Source: Tolypeutes matacus (taxonomy: Eukaryota; Chordata; Mammalia; Cingulata; Chlamyphoridae). Taken from it: 64,000 nt of DNA. The notes beneath the pieces were generated by a model, which was given only the letters and a program-made list of their open reading frames with translations, was not told where the DNA came from and did no database searches. A program made the position numbers and the translations under genes. The stretch is taken from the NCBI GenBank assembly GCA_026826555.1, contig JAKSZT010037307.1:525476-589475 (forward strand), in the 5' to 3' direction. This document shows positions 24,887 to 35,861 of this stretch, in pieces (the stretch's first letter is position 1; the number at the start of each line of letters is the position of its first letter).

Positions 24887-25355
24887 ATCCTACCAGAGGC
24901 CCCAAAGGAAGTAGAGGAATGTGTTCTGGGCAAAGGTTCCAGATGCAGGCTTCATGCCAGCAGAGGCATGGATGATGAGCTGGTTGGAGAGGGCAACCTG
25001 TCTAGCTTCACATGCAAGGGACTTCTTCATTTTGACTGCACTTCACCCTCGATTGGCTATAGCCCTTGTAAGCAAGAGGAGGCCAAAAGCAGAGCCTCCA
25101 ATCTCCACCCTTTGGCAAACTGTTTTCAGTTCTCTGCTGGGATGGAGAGTGGACAGGTGACCCCCAAGAATGGATACTCCATTACTTTCCAGTGCTCCTA
25201 AAAATGTGCCCTAGGATTATTTCTTGTAAGGAGCATGTTTCTCATTTAAATACAGAGAGCCCAAGATCCTCCAGCTGGCACTCAGGGCTAAGGTTGTCCT
25301 GGAGTACCCCAACTGGGACAGGTACAGATGGACAATAATCAAAATTTGAATAGAT
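24887..25355. other. No gene recognised
   Basis: The open frame spanning 24647-25201 begins inside the LTR-like element and shows no domain. Considered chance. Confidence 0.5.
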
Positions 25356-25530
25356 ACCATTTAACAAGCACTTACTTTGCACCAGGCCCCAAGCTAAGCA
25401 CTTAACATGCATTATCATATTCCACCACACAACAGCACTGGAAAGGAGGTATTATTTCCATTTTCCAGCCAGGGAAACTGAAGCACAAGAGAAATGGAGT
25501 AACTAGGCCGAGGTTCCACAGCTGGTAAGT
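25356..25530 (+). repeat. MIR-family SINE
   Basis: ttaacaagcacttactttgcaccaggccc, then cttaacatgcattatcat, then ggtattatttccattttccagccagggaaactgaagcac gives MIR3/MIRb order. Confidence 0.7.
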
Positions 25531-27780
25531 GGGGCCACTCAACTGCTGAGCTTTCGCCTAGTATAAACTCTTCCCAATGAAGAGAAGAAACTCCTCTGTT
25601 TTCTTATCCCTGATCATCAGTAATAGGGTTAAAGAGAGAAGGGTGAAAGGAAGGACGTTGAGCCTGATATCACCCAGATTATCAGCTCTTGGATAAGGCA
25701 TCCTTGACTGCTTAGACCTGTATAATCTTGAATGAGACCCACTGGGAGGTGACTGTTCTGATTTTCTTCTTAAAATTTTGGGGATGATTAAAGTGAGGCT
25801 GGGGGGCCACAGGAGGGGAATACTTGGGGGGTCCATCCAGTTCAGTTTGGATTTCAGATAAATAATAATTTAAAAAATATAAATGTCACCCAATATAGCA
25901 TGGGTTTCCTCTGGGGGCTCCTTGCTCTCACTGGGGACCCTGTGGACCTAGGGTGGGAATGGGAAGTACCTATTCATTTCCCACTTGAGCCTCAGGTCCC
26001 TCTAAGAAGTTGTGCCTGTGAAGGCAGGATGTGGGGACTGACTCCTGGAGCCTACAGCTGCTGTGGCCATAGGACAAGGTGGGAACTTAAGCTTTTGCCT
26101 TAGTGGAGCCTGTTTCTTCATCGGTAAAATGTGAGTGGTGAACATGGGTATACTCAGAAAAAGTTTTCTTGCACACCTCTTGGAGAATGTGGTATTGTTT
26201 CCCCTCCCAGGAAGGGGCAGGATATCAGGTGAAGGACGGGGACTTCCTCTTTGGCAAGAGGTTCCAAAGGCTGGCATCCCTGAGCCTCTTCTTGGTGACT
26301 CTTGTGATATTCCTAGGTGCAGCAACAGTCTTGTCCAGCCAATAGAAGAGCAGCGATGGTTGTGAGACAGCCTGCCTCGTCTCCCAGCCACAGGGAGTTG
26401 CCAGGGTTATGGGGGTGGCACCAGGGTGGGGATGGGCTGGTGGGAACATCTGGATCAGGTGATCCAGAAAGTGCTGCAAGACAAGGGGTGGGGGAGGGGG
26501 AAGAGGAGGGAGCAGTCAGGGTCCAGAGGACTTGCTGCTGGCAATTTCCCTACCCCCAGGGAGTTGGTGGGCTTAGGGGCTGGAGCAGATGGACGGTGCC
26601 TGAGTCTGTAGCCCTTGGTGATGGGACCAGGTCTGGGTCACTCTGGTACTTTGTTGCTTAGCAGCTCTTTGCCCTTTCAGAGGGGACTGCTTCTTTCTTG
26701 GGCTAGGATGGGAGGTGCAGGGTGGTGATGGGGTAGTGGGGAGGCAGGGCAGGGTAGGGCAGAGTCTAGAGCAGTTCTATCAAAGAGGCCAAGAATCTCT
26801 CTCTCCAGTGATTCAGGATCAGCGTGCCAGAGCCAAGCTGGACATGGCTTATCTATGGCTTTGTGCTTGCATATTCTTAAATGTGAAAGTGTTGGCGGTG
26901 AGGACTGTTGCCTAGTACAGGAAGGTGCATGCTTGTATGTCTAGTTCACTGGTGCTTGGTGTTTGGTAGCTATGTACATGCATGGGTAACACCTGTCCTG
27001 TAAAATGTGTCAGTGACCATGCCTGAAAAAAATTCTGAGTGCTGACCCTTCCTGGTATGGGGGTCTGGGGGGCACCTGCAGGTATGTGGATATAGGGATT
27101 GGGTGGCAGGCATGGAGGGGGCTGCAGGCATTGTAGAGCAGATATTCTGGAAGGAACAGCTGTTGGATAGGCCCTAGATGGCTCCTGTTATACTTCCCTA
27201 GCCTCCTGGGCCCTGGCTTCTCCAAAGCTCCCCCTCGGTGTCCCTCAGTCCCAAAGCCACCCAGGGCCCCAGGTTGGGCTTTCAAAGGGCAGCAGTGCCA
27301 TCTTGTGGTAGATGGAGGCAGTGTTGGGAAGCAGGTGAGCTGGGCCTTGAGTTCCTACAGGATTGTGCCTTTCAGGACCCCAGCCATTGGGGAAGTCACC
27401 ACCTGGCTAGCTAGACCTAAGAAAGTACTTGAGAAAAAAAAACAAATAAAAAAAAGAATGAAAAGAAAACAAAAAAAAAAAAAAAAAGAAAGTGCTTGAG
27501 GCTAGAATGCTCTATCCCAGTGTGTTTTGGGTTCATGATCCAAGGAGACATGGCAGGAATGTCTGCTGAAGAAGTGCTGGAGGATATAAGAAAAGGTGCA
27601 GAAAGGTTATGAATGTGGCTTCTGGACCCACAAACCTGGGCTCCATCTCTCTGGGCTCAGATTTCTCATCTGTATAGGAGGCTAACCTACCTTCCAAATG
27701 AGAAAGGAGGCTAACCTACCTAACAAAGGAGAAAGTATGGATAAAACACTTGGTTCAAACCTGAGCCTGCCACAGAGATC
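25531..27780. other. No gene recognised; A-rich tract
   Basis: Unique sequence with a MIR-like trace at 27610-27690 and a long A-rich run at about 27426-27492. G-rich stretches at 26.4-26.8 kb produce long frames on both strands without motifs. Confidence 0.5.
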
Positions 27781-27795
27781 AAAGTAAAAGGTAGT

Positions 27796-27894
27796 AGGAA
27801 GCAGATGTAGCTCAAATGGTTGAGCACCTGCTTCCCATGTATGAGGTCCTGGGTTCAATCTCTGGTACCTCCTAAACAAACAAACAAACAAACA
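27796..27894 (+). mobile_element. Short tRNA-derived SINE (monomer), 15-bp TSD
   Basis: aggaagcagatgtagctcaa head, B box GGTTCAATCTC, and a (CAAA)n tail. The flanks aaagtaaaaggtagt (27781-27795) and aaagtaaatggtagt (27895-27909) differ at one base. Confidence 0.93.
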
Positions 27895-28369
27895 AAAGTA
27901 AATGGTAGTGATCAAAGTTACAGAAACAGATGAGTGCAGTAAATTTTGTGTATTGTGGTGGGAGAAAGGATTGCAGAGATCACCACATGTCTGTGGTAAT
28001 GTCCAATACACATTCTAGAATCTTGTGCCTTGAGCTCCAAGTTACACATTTAAGTGAAGAAGGTCTCTTTTCTAGAAAGAGGGGTATGGGTTCAGTGGGA
28101 AATGGAATCAAGAGACTGAGCATCCAGGCCCTGGCTAGCTTCTTACTAGCTGTGGAACCTGAGCATCATAGCATGGAACCTGGAAATGTACAGGGTGGAC
28201 CAGAAGCTTGCTCAAGACTCCCAGAGAGATCAGGAGCTCTGTTGGGCCTTGGAGGCTGGGTAGGATCCTGTCAGGTAGGGATTCTGCTCAACTGTAGAAT
28301 CCTATTTGTATTTAATGCCCTCAAGGAGGAATCCCTGACTGAGTCAGGAGTCGTCCTGGTACTGCTGTT

Positions 28370-28465
28370 ACTTTGTTGTGCCATGTTAGGCAAGTCATTC
28401 ACACTCTCTGGCCTCACTTTCCCAAAATGCAAAATGAAAGAATTGAATTAGATAACCTCTAAGGT
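28370..28465 (+). repeat. MIR fragment
   Basis: ggcaagtcattcacactctctggcctcactttcccaaaatgcaaaatg, then tagataacctctaaggtc, is MIR-like. Confidence 0.65.
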
Positions 28466-28827
28466 CAGCCCTGACAATCTATGGCTTTTTGATTTTTCCT
28501 TTTTCTCTGCCTCACATACAATAATTGGGAATAAATATTTATTGATGCTTACAGGATAGGTCTTGAACAGAAAGACAAAGAAACAAACACACCATAGTGC
28601 CTTGTTTTATCAGTGCTGTGATTTTTGATATTTATTCTTGTAATATTTCCTTAGATCCTGGTATCTTCTAGGTATGATGGGGAAAATGGAAGAACGAAAC
28701 AGGCGCTGCTGTCACAGAGAGGAGAATATAAAATCCAGGAGAGGTTGGGGAGGGAGCAAACATCGGAGGGAGGTGAAAACCAAGGAAGAAAACATCTACT
28801 GAATGAGGCTGTCAAGGATGAGTGAAA

Positions 28828-29345
28828 TTTTTTTTTTAATTTAAAAAGATTACAGAAATACATGAATATTTCTTGCTTTAAAAGCTCCAAACAATACAAA
28901 GTACATACAGTAAAACATGAAGGTTTCCCTTTACTCTTTCCAATCCCTAGGGATAACCACTGCTAAACACTTCATGTGGTCTTCTGAGTCCTTTTCCTAT
29001 GCATTTATGTAAAATATGTATATTAAGCTTAAAAACAACAACATATATGTGGGATCATACAGAATTATCCACCTTGCTTTGCTCACTTACACTAGGTCTT
29101 AGACATTTCTTCAGTCAGTACTATATTGTCCCTTTTATTTTTTTTATTATTATTTTTTTTTACCGGGAGGTCCCGGGGATCGAACCCGGGTCCCTCCATA
29201 TGGGAGACGGACGCCCAACCAGTTGAGCCACATCCGACCCCCATATTGTTCCTTTTAAACAGCATGTATTCTGTAGGGTCGAGTCCCAGAAGTGGAACTG
29301 CGAGGTCACCGGTACATTCAACCTTCTGATAGACTTAAATTTTGA
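28828..29345 (-). mobile_element. Ancient LINE remnant (L1ME-like), antisense
   Basis: AT-rich sequence with ttaaaaagattacagaaa, then gcatttatgtaaaatatg, and after the SINE cccagaagtggaactgcgaggtc, which echoes old L1 3' regions in reverse (agaagtggaattgctgggtca). Interrupted by a recent SINE. Confidence 0.45.
29138..29242 (-). mobile_element. Short tRNA-only SINE, 15-bp TSD
   Basis: Near-identical to the copies at 6442 and 43079. TSD atattgtcccttttа-type: the repeat at 29123-29137 differs by one base from that at 29243-29257. It is the last recent insertion before the DCAF1 promoter. Confidence 0.93.
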
Positions 29346-29640
29346 CATATACTACGAAACGTCTTTGGGCCGAAGGTCAGCAGCCCCACACTGGGGACGA
29401 TTTGAGCTTTGTAGTGGGAGGTACTCTGAGACCACGACTCATGAGTCCAGGGTTCTAATCCCAGTTCAACAGTTTCCTCACGTGTTTTTTAAGAGGATGT
29501 TCAATTTGAGGGTCTCTGAGCTTTTTCGGTTGCTGAAACTTACATGAAGTCCAGGGTTGACCATCACTATCTTCAAGTAATTATTGAAAGTAATTATTGA
29601 GCTCCTACCGTAACAAGGTGCTGAGAAGATATCAAACAGC
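29346..29640. other. No feature recognised
   Basis: Transition from AT-rich repeats to the CpG-rich promoter. Short frames only. Confidence 0.5.
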
Positions 29641-29689
29641 CAAAGCTCGGTCTTTCGAGGAACGGAGACCCACTTTCCGCTTCCGCCTT

Positions 29690-29990
29690 TCGAAGCAGCC
29701 AATGAGTATACAGCACAGTTCGCGTCTATCAAAGTACTACAAATCCCAGAAGAAAACGCGCGGAGGCGACCTTCTCATACGCCAATGAGACCGGGAGGCC
29801 GTACCCTAGGAAGAAATGGAACTTCATTTCCCAGGGAGCAGCGGGGCTTGACGTGTTGTGTTTTTTTTTTTTTTTTCCCTCCGCTTGCGCAGGCGTTCTT
29901 CACCCGCCCCTCGCCTGCGAGCCTCGCGCCAAGTCGGCGAGCGCGCGCGCGCGCGCGGGGCACGTAGCACGCGAGTGACGCATAATATGT
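29690..29990 (+). promoter_or_regulatory. DCAF1: DCAF1 CpG-island promoter
   Basis: TATA-less, CpG-rich DNA just upstream of exon 1. Visible elements are two CCAAT boxes in nearly the same context (gccaatgag at about 29698 and 29781), an actacaaatcccag element (about 29736-29749) resembling the ZNF143/THAP11 ACTACAATTCCC motif, a second TTTCCCAG-type match near 29828, and a tgacgca CRE/ATF-like half site near 29975. This is a housekeeping promoter profile, which fits a constitutive ligase subunit. Site identities are inferred from motifs only. The opposite strand could also be transcribed, but I see no exon there. Confidence 0.75.
29937..29957. repeat. Alternating GC tract, potential Z-DNA
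   Basis: About nine GC dinucleotides in a row, some 40 bp upstream of the likely start site. Alternating purine-pyrimidine GC runs are the classic Z-forming sequence. Confidence 0.85.
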
Positions 29991-30126
29991 GGGCCGCTCT
30001 GGGGCCGTGGTCGCGCTGTGTGTGTGTGCGTGAGTGAGGGAGAGTGTGAGTGCGGGACCTAAGGCGGTGTGTCTGAACTGTGGCCGCTGGCGGGGTCAGG
30101 GGAAAGCGGCGGAGCCGCCGGGGAAG
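29990..30126 (+). other. DCAF1: DCAF1 exon 1 (5' UTR, noncoding)
   Basis: The 3' boundary is supported by a strong donor, gggaag|gtaagt, at 30126/30127 inside the CpG island. The 5' end is approximate because there is no TATA box, and CpG-island starts are usually spread over tens of bases. The TGTGTGTGTGCGTGAGTGAGGGAG stretch lies within the exon. No upstream ATG is seen between about 29990 and the donor, so the first ATG of the spliced message is that in exon 2. Assignment rests on position (same strand, first CpG island upstream of exon 2) and donor quality. A transcript alignment would settle it. Confidence 0.7.
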
Positions 30127-30700
30127 GTAAGTGGGGAAGCGGGGGAGACGACTTTCCGGGAGGGGGCGGGAAGACAGGGCGCGCGGCCAGACGGGCGGGA
30201 GAGTGGGCGCCGGACTGGGGGAGGGGTGGCACCTGCCTGGGCCGCCGGCGGGGAGGGGGCGGGCCGGGCGGGCAGGGAGGCTGGCCGGGGCCTGACAGGC
30301 CCTTTTCTCCTCCAGATTCCTGGCCCGGGGGCGGGGCCTCCACGTTCTCCCTCAGTCTCCAAAAAAAGCTTCCCGAGAGTAACTCTTCTGCCCAGCGTGG
30401 GGGACAGGGCCATGCCTGTCCCTGCTTGGAGGAGGGGCTCCCCTCATTCCCTTCGTTACCTTTTTCCTCCCAAGCTTCCGTTCCGTACGGTCTGGGGGTC
30501 TCCATCTTCCCTGCCGTACGCGGCCCCCTTCCTGGACGGTGTCTCCGCCTCTAATCCCAGTCACCTGGGCGGGCTCTCCCCTCCTTCGACCTCGTGCCAC
30601 CTCCTGCGCCCGCCTGCCTCTAGGACCGAGAACTCCTCCCGCCTTCGTGGTGGAGGGGCGGGGCGGGGAGAGAGGCGCGCTAGTCCGGCAGCATGGAGCC
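30127..30700. promoter_or_regulatory. 3' half of CpG island in intron 1
   Basis: Very CpG-rich (runs such as gggcggggcc and ggcgggccgggcgg, several GC boxes) and falling off after about 30700. The absence of stops in several frames on both strands is due to GC content, not coding. Confidence 0.8.
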
Positions 30701-31242
30701 CACCCTCAGAGTGGCCGCCGAACTTCCCGGGAGCTTATTCCGTGGCTTATAGTTGTTTTCAACTGGGGTGTCAGAGGCGTTTGCTTAACTCGGTGTTTCT
30801 TCCTAGACGCTCTCAGTCTCGCTTCCTCTTTTCTGCAGTGGTAGCGCTTCTTTGCCTGTTTATTGAAGTAGTTTTGAAGTGTTTGTAGTACTTGCAAGTT
30901 TCAGATGACTCTTCGTGTCCGTATCTCGTTGGTCTCAGCTTTTCCATACCTTATCTTTTCAATCAAGCCTTTTAATTAGTCTGCATGTTTTAACTGTATT
31001 AGTAGCATCTTCCTGTACTAAACGTTTTGTTAATGTATAAGGTAAGGAGTTCATTAGCGGTGTTATTTTCTTCTTCCAGTTGCTTGGTGTTTAGCTTTAA
31101 GGTTTGTGTGAGCGTGTATATTTAGACTCTTTAACTGGGAATCGATTTGGTATTTTTCTGCTTGATCCTGTCAAGTTTTTTTTTTTTTTTTTTTTTTTTT
31201 TTTGTGGGGGCTATTCATTACTCATTTTCGAGTGGTGAATTA
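30701..31242. other. Unique intron with long T-tract
   Basis: No gene. A 28-base or longer T run lies at about 31176-31203, possibly the remnant tail of an unrecognised antisense retroposon. Confidence 0.6.
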
Positions 31243-31335
31243 TTATTATTTTTTTTGAGAGGTTCCGGGGATTGAACCCAGGACCTCGTTCATGGGAAGC
31301 AGGTGCTCAACCACGGAGCTTCATCTGTTTCCTGT
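31243..31335 (-). mobile_element. Short tRNA-derived SINE
   Basis: Reverse complement of the gcagatgaagctc...ggttcaatcccc type head with a short T-rich (A-tail) left end. Diverged from the 27796 copy. Confidence 0.8.
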
Positions 31336-32165
31336 TGTGTGGTATATATTTGAATGTTAAGGAGATGATAGAATTTTGGAGAATATAGGGAAATTAGTTT
31401 ATGCTTAACAAATCTCTCGGGTAGTTGCTGAGCACTGATTTCCTGTTCTACCTGTTGTACAATTGTTAAATTTAATAGAAGAGTAATGTAGTAGAATAAA
31501 CCACATAATTTGAAGTGATTGGAGTTGGCTTATTACCAATTCCCTTGTGTTTTTGTAAAAGAGATGGTCATGGACAGCAATAGAAAGTTATACATGATTT
31601 CATATGTCATAGTAACTTGGGTAAAATTTTATTTGAAACTCTAAACTTGGATCCCCCCACCCCCCACCCCTTTTTGTTAATAAGGAAAAATGTTTACAGA
31701 CATTTGTTTCAGGATTATAACATTCCTAAGGGATCTTTCCTTAACATGGACTTTATTTTAGGCTTCGGGATAGTTTCTGCTGAATAGACCATTCAGTGTT
31801 GTGGATTAAAAATGAAGAGAACAGATTTTATGTTTTAATTAAAAAGTTACAAAAGCTTTTACTGGAAAAAATGGTAGAGCAGGAGTAGGAATGTATAGTG
31901 AAAAATCTCTCCCCATTCTTTATTGACCAGAAAGTCAATGACCTGTCACAAAAGTAATAGATTATCTGTTCTTGTGCGTTTTTCCAAGGATATTTTATTG
32001 TTTCATTCCAGGGATGGGTATATATGTCTACACATATATGTCTCTATATATTTAGATAAATCCCTTTTTATTCACAAATGATGCAATGTTTTATTTAGAG
32101 TTCTGCCCTTTGCTTTTCTCACTTGACAATATATTTGAGAGCTGGTCCAAATTAGGAAAGCAAAT
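31336..32165. other. Unique intron, possible ancient LINE trace
   Basis: No gene. The part at 32040-32160 (tcacaaatgatgcaatgttt, then ttgcttttctcacttgacaatatatt) resembles reversed old L1 or DNA transposon sequence, too diverged to name. Confidence 0.4.
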
Positions 32166-32390
32166 TCTTTTTAATCTTTTCCAACTTTTTATTATGGAAG
32201 ATTTAAAACATATAGCAAATTTGAGGGAATAGTAAAATGAACCCTTGTCCATCCATCCAGATTCAGCAGTTGTTAATATCTTGCCATATATGCTCTATTT
32301 ATATATGTGATTTGAAAATAAGTTGCAGGCACATTACCGCTAAATTCTTTGGCTTGCTTACTTTAGAATATAGACGTTTTACATATATAT
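32166..32390 (-). mobile_element. L1ME-like 3' UTR fragment, antisense
   Basis: ttattatggaagatttaaaacatatagc, then gggaatagtaaaatgaacccttgtccatcc, then agttgttaatatcttgcc follows old L1 3' ends in reverse. May resume after the SINE at 32758. Confidence 0.6.
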
Positions 32391-32757
32391 ATATTTTAAT
32401 ATTTTTATTTTATTTATTTTTCTCGCTCCCCCCATTGTTTGCACTTGCTGTCTGTTCTCTTGTGTCTGTTCATTGTGTGCCCATCTTTTTTTTTTTTTAG
32501 GAGGCGTTGGGAACCGAACCCAGGACCTCTCATGTGGGAGGGAGCCATCACATCCGTTCCCTGCTTGTTGTGTCTCTCATTGTGTTTCCTTGGTGTGTCT
32601 CTTCGTTGCGTCATCTTGTTGTGTTATCTTGTTGCATCAGCTTGCCTCATCAGCTCGCTGTCTTGCTTATCTTCTTTTGGAGACACCAGGAACCGAACCT
32701 GGGACCTCCCATGTGGTAGGTGGGCGCCCAGCTGCTTGAGCCACATCTGCTTCCGTT
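32391..32757 (-). mobile_element. Dimeric DAS-related SINE, antisense
   Basis: Two B-box cores (gaaccgaacccaggacc near 32512 and gaaccgaacctgggacc near 32691) in tandem, each preceded by an aggaggc/ggagac joint, with the TTTATTTTATTTATTT tail complement at the left. A TA/TG microsatellite abuts the right end (32756-32790). Confidence 0.88.
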
Positions 32758-32952
32758 ATATATATGTGTGTGTGTGTGCATATATATATTTTTTCCTTAT
32801 ATTTTTATATTGGCATGACAAAGACCAAAAATATTTAACAAATCTCAGCTTTCATTGAGGGTTCTGTAATACAGATATTTAAAATATATTCAGCCCTACA
32901 TATATTTTTAAGGCTTTATATTATTCAGTTGTATGGACAGCATTATCATTTA

Positions 32953-33046
32953 AAAAAAATTTTTTTTAGGAGGTACCAGGGATTGAACCCAGGACCTCAT
33001 ATATGGGAAGCAAGCGCTCAGCCACTGAGCTACAACTGCTCTCCTA
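32953..33046 (-). mobile_element. Short tRNA-derived SINE, antisense
   Basis: ttaggaggtaccagggattgaacccaggacc is the reversed head and B box. An imperfect repeat agcattatcatttaa / agtattatttaa lies on the two sides. Confidence 0.85.
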
Positions 33047-33054
33047 GTATTATT

Positions 33055-33335
33055 TAACCCCTCACAACAACCATTTCCATTTTACAGATAAGGAAATTGG
33101 GATTTGGAGAAGTTGACCAAGATCTCACAGCTATGTCAGCAGAGTTGGAATTTAAATCCTTTCTTTTTGTCATTTTTTTTGGGGGGGGGGTTTGAATCCT
33201 TGAAGCCCTTTTCTACTAAATACCAATTGCTTGGTCGTGGGGACCTCTCTGTGCCCCAGTTTCCTCACCTGTAAAAAGAGGCAGGGTGGTTGTGAAAATT
33301 CAAAATAATGTAAATAATTTAGCCCATTGTCTGTC
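33055..33335 (+). repeat. MIR copies (two pieces)
   Basis: First, aaccatttccattttacagataaggaaattgg, then gatctcacagctatg. Second, at 33228-33330, ctctgtgccccagtttcctcacctgtaaaaagagg. Separated by a G-run at 33181-33190. Confidence 0.7.
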
Positions 33336-33410
33336 CCATCCTAGATAGTCACTATTAGACCATGATTTTTGCATACCACTTAAAGAAGTCACTGTAAAAC
33401 ACAGTGAATC

Positions 33411-33640
33411 GGGAGCAGATGGGGCTCAAGTGGTTGAGCGCCTGCTTCCCACATGGGAAGGTCCCAGGTTGGGTCCCTCGTTATCCTAAAAACCACAAAA
33501 AACGAACAAAAAGCAAACAAATGAGAAAAACCAACTCTGGGGAGCCAGTGTGGCTCAGTGGTTGTGCACTGGCTTCCCTCATATGAGGTCCGGGGTCCCT
33601 CACCCCAGTACCCCCCAAAAAACAAACAAAAAACCCCACA
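33411..33640 (+). mobile_element. Tandem pair of short tRNA-derived SINEs within one TSD
   Basis: Two monomer heads (gggagcagatggggctcaag at about 33411, ggggagccagtgtggctcag at about 33539) with A-rich tails. The only clear repeat is acacagtgaatc (33399-33410) and acatagtgaatc (33641-33652), which encloses both. So either a dimeric transcript inserted once, or the second copy landed in the tail of the first. Confidence 0.8.
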
Positions 33641-34019
33641 ACATAGTGAATCAGTAATGTACCCTTACTGTCTTGTGCATAACAAGATGATATTCCCTTT
33701 TACATTTTGTATTAATAATCTTTCATCGATAGTAAAATGAGTTAGCATTGGTATGATTTTAGAGTATTATAAATTTATATTTTCCCTGGGCAAGCAGTTA
33801 TTCCCAGTTACTATTTTCAGACATAGATTAGTTGGGAGTTCTGAGAATGATGCAGCAAGTATATATGTCTTTCTGATTTGAATTCTAAAATTTTAATATT
33901 TTATTGCCCTTGAATTGATCCTTATTAGACATAGTTTTTTTTTTGTTTGTTTTTTTTTGTTCTACTTGGTTGGTTGCTTAAATTATCCAAGAGGCATTCT
34001 CTCTTGTATCCTTTTTTCC
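33641..34019. other. Unique intron
   Basis: AT-rich, no gene or clear repeat. Confidence 0.5.
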
Positions 34020-34514
34020 TCATTTTTGAATGTTAAAATTCACATAACGTAAAGTTATCCATAACCACTTTAAGGGTACAATTCACTGACATTTAATTGT
34101 ATGCTCACAGTGTTATACAACTATCACCTCTACCTAGTTCCAAGACATTTTCATCAGCCCAAAAGAGAATCCTGTACCCATTAAGAAGTAACTACTCTAC
34201 TTCCTAGCCCCAGCCCTTGGCAACCACTAGTCTGTCTCTGGATTTACCTATACTGTATATTTCATATAAATGGAATCATACAGTTCCTCTTTGACTTTTT
34301 GTGTCTGTTTCTTTCACTTAGCATAATGTTTTCAAGATCCATCTATGCTGTAGCATGTATCTGTACTTCATTCCTTTTTATAGCCAAATAATATTCCATT
34401 GTGGAGATAGACCCCATTTTTGTTATCCATTCATCAGTTGATGAACATTTGGGTTTCTACTTTTTGGCTATTGTTGCTATGAGCATTTATGTACAGATTT
34501 TTGTGTGGACTTTT

Positions 34515-34603
34515 ATTTTTATTTTTTAGGAGGTACCAGGGAATGAAACCAGGACCTCATACATGGGAAGCAGGTGCTCAACCACTTGAGCCACATCCAC
34601 TCC
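34515..34603 (-). mobile_element. Short tRNA-derived SINE, antisense
   Basis: ttaggaggtaccagggaatgaaaccaggacc head complement and T-rich left end, inside the older L1. Confidence 0.85.
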
Positions 34604-35469
34604 TGACTTGTCTTGAGTATATTCCTAGGAGTGGAATTGCTGGGTCATATAATAATTCTATGTTTAACTTTAAAAAAAACTTTCTGAGGAACTGCCAAGC
34701 TGTTTTCCATAGCAGCTGCACTATTTTAGATTCCCATCCCATACAATTTCTCCATGTTGTAAACAGTTATTTTCCTTTTTAAAAATTTTTGATCTTAGCC
34801 ATTCTAGTTGGTGTGAGGTAGTATTTCTTTGTGATTTTGATTTGCATTTCCCTAATGATTAATGATGTTGAGCATTTTTTTCATGTATTGTCCATTTGCA
34901 TATATTTTTTGAAATGTCTGTCTTTGCCCGTTTTTAAATTTGGTTTTGTGTCTTTTTGTTACTGAGTTGTAAGAGTTCTTTATATATTTTGTATACTAGA
35001 CCCTTATCAGATACATAATTAGCAAATGTTTTCTCCCCTTCTTTGAGTTGTCTTTTCACTTTCTTGTTAGTGACCTTGGCACAAAAGTTTTTAATTTTGG
35101 TCAAGTCCAATATATCTATTTCTTCTTTAGTTGCTTGTGCTTTTAGTGTCATTTCTAGCAATCTCTTGCCAGATCCAAGGTCACAAAGGTTTACCCCTAT
35201 GTTTTCTTTTACAGACTTTATAGTTTGAACTCTTAAATTTAGGTCTTCGATCCATTTTGAATTAATTTTTATATATAGTGTTAGGTAGGGCTACAGCTTC
35301 CTTTTGAATGTGGATATCCAGTTGTCTCAGAACCATTTGTTGAAGGAACTGTTTTCCCATGGAATGATCTTGGCACCCTTATTTATTTCTGGGTTCTCAG
35401 TTCCATTCCATTGTTCTATATGTCTATCCTTATGCTAGCACTATACTGTCTTGATTACTATAACTTTGT

Positions 35470-35861
35470 AAAAAGATATTTTTTTTTTTAACCATTTATT
35501 TATTTCTGCCCCCCTCGCTGTTTTGCGCTCGCTGTCTGCTCTCTGTGTTTTCTTCTGTGTCTGCTTGTCTTCTCTTTAGTTGGCACTGGGAACTGATCCT
35601 GGGACCTTCCGGAGTGGAGAGAGGCACTCAGTCTCTTGCGCCACCTTAGCTCCCTGGTCTGCCACATCTCTTAGTGTCTCTCTTCTGTGTGTCTTTGTTG
35701 TGTCATCTTGCTGTGCCAGCTCTCTACATGGGCTAGCACTTCTGCGTGGGCCAGCACTCTGCGTGGGCCAGCTTGCTTTTCACCAGGAGGCCCCAGAAAT
35801 CGAACCCTGGACCTCCCATATGGTAGATGGGAGCCCAATGGCTTGAGCCACATGTTTCCCT
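35470..35861 (-). mobile_element. Dimeric DAS-related SINE, antisense
   Basis: Two tRNA-like cores (gggaactgatcctgggacc near 35588, gaaatcgaaccctggacc near 35795) with the CTGGCCCACGCAGA-type linker between, and a T-rich left end at 35478-35489. Interrupts L1 ORF2 between actttgtaa and tattatgttttgaaa. Confidence 0.88.

Noticed and set aside
24647..25201. 184-codon frame
   Set aside because: Starts in an LTR-like repeat with a TG/TC tract and shows no known domain or coding bias.
30034..30888. 284-codon open frame over the CpG island
   Set aside because: It crosses the exon 1 donor, overlaps long frames on both strands and is explained by few stop codons in GC-rich DNA. Low-complexity Gly/Arg/Pro composition, no domain.
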